Assembly: GCA_017744355.1 (NCBI GenBank)
Contig: JAGIBK010000001.1
Location: 707,694 to 771,693, forward strand
From: a bacterium
GTDB taxonomy: Bacteria; Cyanobacteriota; Sericytochromatia; S15B-MN24; UBA4093
Direction of reading: 5' to 3'
Length of the DNA: 64,000 nucleotides
The notes below the pieces were generated by a model. The model was not told the DNA's origin. It did not search any database and saw only the letters and a program-made list of their open reading frames with translations. The first letter of the stretch is position 1. The number at the start of each line of letters is the position of its first letter. A program made the translations under genes and the position numbers. Of this stretch, positions 59,151-64,000 are shown in pieces.

Positions 59151-59156
59151 TGGGCC

Positions 59157-59567
59157 ATGGCCGACCTCTACCTCGACTTCGGGACCGACCTGAACTTCGC
59201 CCCCAACGGAGACGTCCAGCTGGCGAGCGGATCCATCCTCACCAATCAGCGGCTGGCCCGCCGGTTCTTCACCAATCCCCAGCAGGTCGACGCCAGCGGG
59301 GCGACCCTCGCCAGGGCCGACTACATCTTCCATCCGAACTATGGCACCGGGCTCGGGCGCTACGTGGACAGCCTCGGCAACGCCACCACCCAGCGCCAGA
59401 TCGAGCTGCTCATGGCCGGTCAGGCGCGCCTCGAGGCGAGCGTCGCGCCGCTGCCCGTGCCGTCGGCGTCATCGGCCTTCAAGGTCACCGGGGAGCTGGA
59501 TGTCTTTCTGAGGTACGCCACCCGCGACGGCGGCATGGTCCAGACCGGGTTCTCGCTCGCGCCATAG
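59157..59567 (+). CDS. gp25-like baseplate wedge protein
   Basis: The protein has 136 residues. DLYLDFGTDLNFAPNGDVQLASGSILTNQRLARRFFTNP and TGLGRYVDSLGNATTQRQIELLMAGQARLEASV fit the small gp25/gpW-type family with lysozyme-like fold that links the sheath to the baseplate. Position before the baseplate J gene supports this. The ATG is seven bases after the spike stop. Confidence 0.8.
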   Translation: MADLYLDFGTDLNFAPNGDVQLASGSILTNQRLARRFFTNPQQVDASGATLARADYIFHPNYGTGLGRYVDSLGNATTQRQIELLMAGQARLEASVAPLPVPSASSAFKVTGELDVFLRYATRDGGMVQTGFSLAP

Positions 59568-59576
59568 GAGGGCAGG

Positions 59577-60704
59577 GTGCCGATCGAACTGCGCCAGTAC
59601 GCCGAGATGATGGACTCGGCGCTATCCGCCGTGGCCACCCGAAGTGGCGTGCCGCTCGCGCTTGAGCCCGGCTCCGTCGTGCGCGCGGTGCTCGAAGCGG
59701 CCCTCCTGCAGGACCTCTACCTGCAGGTGTTGCTGTTGCAGGTCCAGGCGGCCGGCCGGGCGAGCACCGCGACCGGGGCGGACCTCGACTCGTATTTCGG
59801 TGACTTCGACTTCCCGAGACTCCCGGCGACCTACGACGTCGGCCAGGCGACCTTCTCGCGCTTCACGGCCAATGGCTCTTCCCCCACGGTCCCCGTGGGC
59901 GCCACCATCCAGTCGAACGCGGGCCAGATCGCATATGCCGTGCTCGCCGACCCGTCCAATCCGGACTACGACGAGGCGCTCGCAGGCTATCCGCTCCCGC
60001 CGGACGGGACCACGGTGACAGCGACGATCCAAGCCGTGGAGCCCGGCTCCCTGAGCAACGTCATCGCCGGCATTTTGACCGTACTCACCTCGGCCATCCC
60101 GGGTGTCGACGAGGTCGTAAACCTCCAACCGATCAACAACGCGAGGGACGCGGAGACTGACACCGCCTACCGGGCCAGGTTCGTCCAGTTCCTGAACTCC
60201 CTCTCGAAGGCTACGGCCGGCGCGATCGATGCCGCCATCGAAAAGGTCCAGCAGGGGCTCTCCTGGGTCAAGCTGGAGAACCAGACCCCGGACGGAGCGC
60301 CTCGTCCCGGTTTCTTCTCGGTGGTGGCCGAGGACGGCTCGGGTGCGCTGCCGACGGTCACCCACGACGCGATCTCGGCCGCAGTGGAGGACGTGCGACC
60401 GTTCACCGTGGGCTTCGGGGTATTCGCGCCGTCGATCGTCGAGGTCTCGGTCTCCATGACCGCCCTGCTCGCGAGCAACGCGGACGAGGAGAAGGTTCGA
60501 TCGAATATCCGGAACGCGATCGCGAGCTACCTCCTCGGACGGGGCATCAGCGGGACGGTCTACTTCAGCCGGGTCGTACAGCTCGCCATCGATGCATCAC
60601 CGGACGTCATCGCCGTCGAGAACGTCTCGCTGAACGGAGCCCCGGCCGACGTCGTCATCGGCCCCACCCAGATCGCCCGGCCGGGCCAGATCCTCATCGG
60701 TTGA
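59577..60704 (+). CDS. Baseplate assembly protein J
   Basis: The protein has 375 residues from a GTG (GGAGGGCAGG upstream). LEPGSVVRAVLEAALLQDLYLQVLLLQVQAAGRASTATGADLD is the conserved N-terminal region of gpJ/gp6. ETDTAYRARFVQFLNSLSKATAGAIDAAIEKVQ and VSVSMTALLASNADEEKVRSNIRNAIASYL are typical C-terminal parts. It builds the wedge ring around the hub. Confidence 0.92.
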   Translation: MPIELRQYAEMMDSALSAVATRSGVPLALEPGSVVRAVLEAALLQDLYLQVLLLQVQAAGRASTATGADLDSYFGDFDFPRLPATYDVGQATFSRFTANGSSPTVPVGATIQSNAGQIAYAVLADPSNPDYDEALAGYPLPPDGTTVTATIQAVEPGSLSNVIAGILTVLTSAIPGVDEVVNLQPINNARDAETDTAYRARFVQFLNSLSKATAGAIDAAIEKVQQGLSWVKLENQTPDGAPRPGFFSVVAEDGSGALPTVTHDAISAAVEDVRPFTVGFGVFAPSIVEVSVSMTALLASNADEEKVRSNIRNAIASYLLGRGISGTVYFSRVVQLAIDASPDVIAVENVSLNGAPADVVIGPTQIARPGQILIG

Positions 60705-60729
60705 CGCCCACCACTCAAGGAGTCGAGAG

Positions 60730-61020
60730 ATGCCCTACTACAAGGACACCCTGAACGGGAAGTTCCCGCTGTTCAGCGCCGTCGAGCTGGACGATGCCCG
60801 ATTCACCGAGATCTCGGAGGCGGAGTGGGACGGGCTCCGGCAGGCCGGCAGCACGGAAGACCACCCCTACAGCCCCTACGTCCAGAACCGGGAAGCGATG
60901 GCCGAGGCCACCCGCGACCACCTTCCGCCCGAGGGTATCCGTCTCCCGGATCCGCCAGCGCCCGAACACCCGCTGCCCGAAGGCCCCATCCAGGGCATCA
61001 TCCATGAGGAGGCTCGATAG
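60730..61020 (+). CDS. Hypothetical tail-region protein, 96 residues
   Basis: The ATG follows AAGGAGTCG. Starts MPYYKDTLNGKFPLFSAVELDDARFTEISEAEWD, which looks like the small tail-protein pattern with ITEAE motif seen near fibre genes. The C-terminus is Pro-rich. It may be a fibre-assembly or short tail protein; this is a positional guess. Confidence 0.6.
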   Translation: MPYYKDTLNGKFPLFSAVELDDARFTEISEAEWDGLRQAGSTEDHPYSPYVQNREAMAEATRDHLPPEGIRLPDPPAPEHPLPEGPIQGIIHEEAR

Positions 61021-61023
61021 GCC

Positions 61024-62157
61024 ATGCCCAACTTCATCTCGTTCGGGGCCGCCATCTACGATCCCAGCCAGTCGGACACCACCCCGTCGAACCTGGCCTC
61101 CCTCACACCTGGAGGGGGGGGCTTCACGCCCGGCGGCCGGGATCTGCTCAAGAACATCGCGGGGCACATGATCGCCAACGGCGGCTGGACGCTCGCCGGG
61201 GCCGCGGGATCCGACCCCGCGACGTATACCCTCTGGTCGAACGGTCCCTCGGGCGGCGACGTGATCGTCGCCGAGCTCTCGTGGGACACCAACCACCAGA
61301 ACATCCAGATCCGGATGGCCCCGGGGCTCTCCGGCAACGTGGTCAACGGCTCGGTCAGCCCCTACCAGCTCTGGCCCGTGACCAACGGCGGCTCCGCGAC
61401 CGTGAACAACCCCTACCAGATCAATGTGCTCTGCTGGGCCGACAAGAACGGGGTCTCGATCGTCACCAAGGACTCGCCCGCCCGCTCGAACTACAAGACC
61501 CACTTCGCCTTCGGCATGATCGTCCGGTGGTCGAGCATGGTCCCGACGGCCCAGGGGCAGCAGAACAAGGACTACACGGCCATCTTCTACACGTTGCCCA
61601 CGCGCACGGTGGGGAATAACAGCGGCATCTCGCTCTCGACGCCAGGCTACGGCATGATGGCAGGGTCCAGCCTTGGCAGCCCGATCTACGCCTCTTACGG
61701 GCCATCGGCCAACGGGTACTCGAACGGCACGGTCAACTACAACGACTGGATCGTGCTCAGCGCCATCATGGTCTACCAGAACTATGGCGACGCCTCGCGC
61801 AGCTGGGTGCCGAACTTCCTCTCGGACAGCGGTTACGCCGACAGCGACACCACCGGCAACGAGAACAACGCCAACTACCTGACGAACATCCGGCAGCCCA
61901 ACTACCGCATGCCTACCTACGGCACCGACGGCCTCTTCCACATGCGCCGGACGGTGGTCTGGCAGCTCAAGAACACGACGGATACCGCCCCCATGACCCG
62001 TGGCACGCTGCCGGCCACCTTCGTCTTCTGCGGGGTGAACGCCGGCAACGACGGCAACCCGATCGTCGCGGGCACGGAGACCTACACGATCACGAACATC
62101 AACCTAGGGTACTGGCCGGGGATGAACCCGAACGGCTTCGCCATCCGCTCCGCGTAG
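61024..62157 (+). CDS. Predicted tail fibre/receptor-binding-type protein, 377 residues
   Basis: The protein is beta-rich with many Asn, Ser, Thr and Gly residues, for example GNNSGISLSTPGYGMMAGSSL and YGPSANGYSNGTVNYNDWIVLSA. There are no cysteine-rich regions. Similar composition marks receptor-binding or structural proteins. It is the first of two large adhesin-like genes after baseplate J. No enzymatic motif is visible. The exact family is unknown. Confidence 0.6.
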   Translation: MPNFISFGAAIYDPSQSDTTPSNLASLTPGGGGFTPGGRDLLKNIAGHMIANGGWTLAGAAGSDPATYTLWSNGPSGGDVIVAELSWDTNHQNIQIRMAPGLSGNVVNGSVSPYQLWPVTNGGSATVNNPYQINVLCWADKNGVSIVTKDSPARSNYKTHFAFGMIVRWSSMVPTAQGQQNKDYTAIFYTLPTRTVGNNSGISLSTPGYGMMAGSSLGSPIYASYGPSANGYSNGTVNYNDWIVLSAIMVYQNYGDASRSWVPNFLSDSGYADSDTTGNENNANYLTNIRQPNYRMPTYGTDGLFHMRRTVVWQLKNTTDTAPMTRGTLPATFVFCGVNAGNDGNPIVAGTETYTITNINLGYWPGMNPNGFAIRSA

Positions 62158-62163
62158 GAGGGC

Positions 62164-63804
62164 ATGTCCGTGCCGTTTCCCCCGACGCTCGGCGCGGACC
62201 AGGACAGCTCCAACTCCGCGTTCGTCGCCACCTTCCAGGCCTATCTGGCGGGCGAGTCCCCGGTCGGGGACCTGCCGGTCATCTTCGCCACGTTCGCGGG
62301 CGTGCTCGACGAGGCGGACCTCTCGTTGCTGGGAGCACTCGGGCGGAACGCGGCCGGCGAGAACTACGGTGGGTTGGTCGCCCTCTCGGGTGACTTCGGC
62401 CCGTCGATGGCCTCGGGCTCGCTCGCAGCGAGGACGGATTTCCCGCCTACGACCACGGGTTCGTTCCAGGCCGGCCTCCTGGGCTATGTTGGGGGCGTCG
62501 GCGGAGCGGACACCACGCTGCCCACGCCCCCCATCCCGACCCAGGGTCCCACCGGCCTTCCCACCCAGGGGGCCGCCGGCCGTTCCTATCCGCCTGTTCT
62601 GGGGATCGATCCCGGGGCCATGCTCTTCGGGGCCCTCTTCGCGGGTGCCGAGTCGTTCCACGAGGCCAGCTACTTCCTGGGCGTCTTCGCAGGGTTCGTC
62701 GGCCAGGCCGAGGGCCAGGTCGGTGCTCCACCCGCCCCGACTCTCGCCACCACGAACAACCCGGCTCCCCGGGCCGGCACCAACGACTCGATCTCGACGT
62801 TCCAGGCCTATCTGGTCGCGACGCCCGAGTCCTACCAGTACCCGCTGCGCCAGCTCGGAGCCTTCGACGTCGTCGACCCCGTCGCCGGGCCGATAGCGAC
62901 GAACCAGAACAACGACCCCGCAGGCTCGCAGGCTCAGATCGACGGCGAGTTCACCGTGTTCGTCGGAGAGATTCAGCCGCCTTTCACGACGAGCCGCCTG
63001 CCACGGCTCGCCTTCGGGCCGTTCCTCAACCTGTCGGGGCTCACCTACCAGATCGAGCTCGCGGCCTTCGCGAAGTTCGGCCTCTCCCAGATCAAGTACC
63101 GGATCTTCGCGAACGATCAGTCCGCGCCGCCGTTCAACGTCATCGGTCTCACGGGCCTCAACACCTACGTCACGAACCTCGTTGCGACGCTGGGGCACGC
63201 CTCGGCCGATCTCCATGCCGACGGGATCCTGACGGACGCGTTCGGAAACGTGGCCACGGTGTCCGTGGTCCTGAACGGCATTCCCGACACGTCGTCCCCC
63301 ACGGCGCCCCCGTTCCTGTACATCGCTCAGCTCCCCGAGGGCACCTGGATCTTCGTCTGGGGCGCCTCGAGCGACAACTTCGCGATCGACCACTACCAGA
63401 TCGACCAGGTGGACGAGCTTGGCAATCCCGTCGGGGTACTGGCCGAGGTCCGACAGAACTACTTCACGTTCGATGGAGGCAGCATCGCAGGCAACCGCTA
63501 TCGAGTCCTCGCTTTCGATCCGGCGCTCAACGTCTCGGCGAGCAGTCCGATCGCCACGGCGATCGCCTCGGCTGCGGCCGAGCCACGTATCACCGCGGTC
63601 CAGGCCCGTCAGGTCCCCGGCACCGGGACCATCCAGGTTTCCTGGGTGGTCGATCCCGCGGGTACGGCGTGTACCGCGATCGTCGTCGATGGGCGTGACC
63701 GGCCGATGAGCAACGCGGTCGTCTCGACCACCGGCCAAGCGAGCCTGACGCTGTCCGGAGCGGTCGGATCAGGGGTCTACCGCGTCAGGGTGGGGACGGC
63801 ATGA
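62164..63804 (+). CDS. Predicted tail fibre protein with fibronectin-type repeats, 546 residues
   Basis: The first half contains two related segments with SSNSAFVATFQAYLAGESP and TNDSISTFQAYLVATPES, so an internal duplication is likely. The second half has FN3-type beta-sandwich features (SPTAPPFLYIAQLPEGTWIFVWGASSDNFAIDHYQIDQVDE and AEVRQNYFTFDGGSIAGNRYRVLAFDPALNVS, then TGTIQVSWVVDPAGTACTAIVVDG). GGAGGGC precedes the ATG. It probably binds cell-surface structures. Its stop overlaps the next start. Confidence 0.65.
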   Translation: MSVPFPPTLGADQDSSNSAFVATFQAYLAGESPVGDLPVIFATFAGVLDEADLSLLGALGRNAAGENYGGLVALSGDFGPSMASGSLAARTDFPPTTTGSFQAGLLGYVGGVGGADTTLPTPPIPTQGPTGLPTQGAAGRSYPPVLGIDPGAMLFGALFAGAESFHEASYFLGVFAGFVGQAEGQVGAPPAPTLATTNNPAPRAGTNDSISTFQAYLVATPESYQYPLRQLGAFDVVDPVAGPIATNQNNDPAGSQAQIDGEFTVFVGEIQPPFTTSRLPRLAFGPFLNLSGLTYQIELAAFAKFGLSQIKYRIFANDQSAPPFNVIGLTGLNTYVTNLVATLGHASADLHADGILTDAFGNVATVSVVLNGIPDTSSPTAPPFLYIAQLPEGTWIFVWGASSDNFAIDHYQIDQVDELGNPVGVLAEVRQNYFTFDGGSIAGNRYRVLAFDPALNVSASSPIATAIASAAAEPRITAVQARQVPGTGTIQVSWVVDPAGTACTAIVVDGRDRPMSNAVVSTTGQASLTLSGAVGSGVYRVRVGTA

Positions 63805-64000
63805 GCAGCACGTACTCTCCGAATTTCCTGTTCGAGCCCCCGCCGGCGCCGAGCTCCGACGGAAGCATCCCCTTCGGACCGGACGACTTCGCGAGCAGGA
63901 TCATCCAGCTGCTGCCGCAGGCCTGGTTCAACGACGCGGCGAAGGCCCCCGGGGGGAACCTCTGGGCGATCGTCTCGGGGTTCGCCACGTCGGACGCCGA
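63801..64000 (+). CDS. Tail protein I-like (cut by window edge)
   Basis: Only 66 codons are visible, from the ATG overlapping the preceding stop. DDFASRIIQLLPQAWFNDAAKAPGGNLWAIVSGFA resembles the start of the gpI/YmfQ-type tail proteins that act with baseplate J. The rest lies outside the window. Confidence 0.6.
   Translation, partial: MSSTYSPNFLFEPPPAPSSDGSIPFGPDDFASRIIQLLPQAWFNDAAKAPGGNLWAIVSGFATSDA

Larger units (their letters stand above)
22521..64000 (+). mobile_element. Prophage of a contractile-tailed phage (left part; right end outside window)
   Basis: The segment runs from a serine integrase and repressor region through replication genes to terminase, capsid, sheath, baseplate and fibre genes. 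Most genes overlap or nearly overlap on the plus strand. The left border is placed at the DUF2188 gene but could lie anywhere from 22.34 to 22.92 kb. Lysis genes and the right attachment site are not in the window. The structural set looks intact. Confidence 0.9.

Overview
The window is GC-rich bacterial DNA with a Gram-negative-type envelope: a TolC-like outer-membrane factor, an RND pump and lipobox lipoproteins. GCGATCGC octamers recur on both sides of the phage boundary (for example at 5240, 10377, 42067, 56514 and 60516). This recalls the HIP1 repeat of Cyanobacteriota, but no photosynthesis gene is visible. My best guess is a non-photosynthetic cyanobacterial relative; this is an inference from composition only.

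Positions 1 to about 22.5 kb look chromosomal. First come the end of a UvrD-type helicase, an AddB/Cas4-like nuclease and recJ, all with ATGA overlaps. A 52-residue gene, a VOC-fold gene, an M28 peptidase and a DEAD-box RNA helicase follow on the minus strand. A five-gene plus-strand operon (lipoprotein, beta-barrel protein, TolC-like, HlyD-like, RND permease) is followed by a convergent TetR gene. A near-palindrome in the TetR promoter is partly repeated upstream of the efflux operon, which suggests one local circuit. Then come a nitronate monooxygenase-like gene, an RsbW/RsbV-like pair, small proteins, a large nitroreductase-like protein, tRNA-Val(GAC) beside a decayed tRNA copy, and a GIY-YIG-like nuclease.

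From about 22.5 kb to the right edge the DNA is an incomplete prophage of a contractile-tailed phage. The left end holds a large serine integrase behind a phage-type recA, with lexA divergent from recA. LexA-like boxes lie in both promoters, and lexA appears to be leaderless. A second, CI-like repressor faces a small XRE gene across palindromic sites. The early module follows: a Cas4-like nuclease, an SSB-like protein, a RadD-type helicase, a VRR-NUC nuclease, a Crp-like regulator and a prim-pol/helicase. A cluster of GTGTAG repeats after the prim-pol gene may be the replication origin. An orphan methyltransferase precedes the late genes.

The late genes run in myovirus order: TerS, TerL, portal, a protease/capsid fusion, connectors, sheath, tube, a frameshifted tail chaperone, tape measure, hub, spike, gp25-like wedge, baseplate J and fibre-like proteins. 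Cargo interrupts this order twice. A small serine recombinase and an antisense gene lie between TerS and TerL, and two unrelated small genes lie after the tail chaperone. No lysis genes are seen, and the right attachment site must be outside the window.
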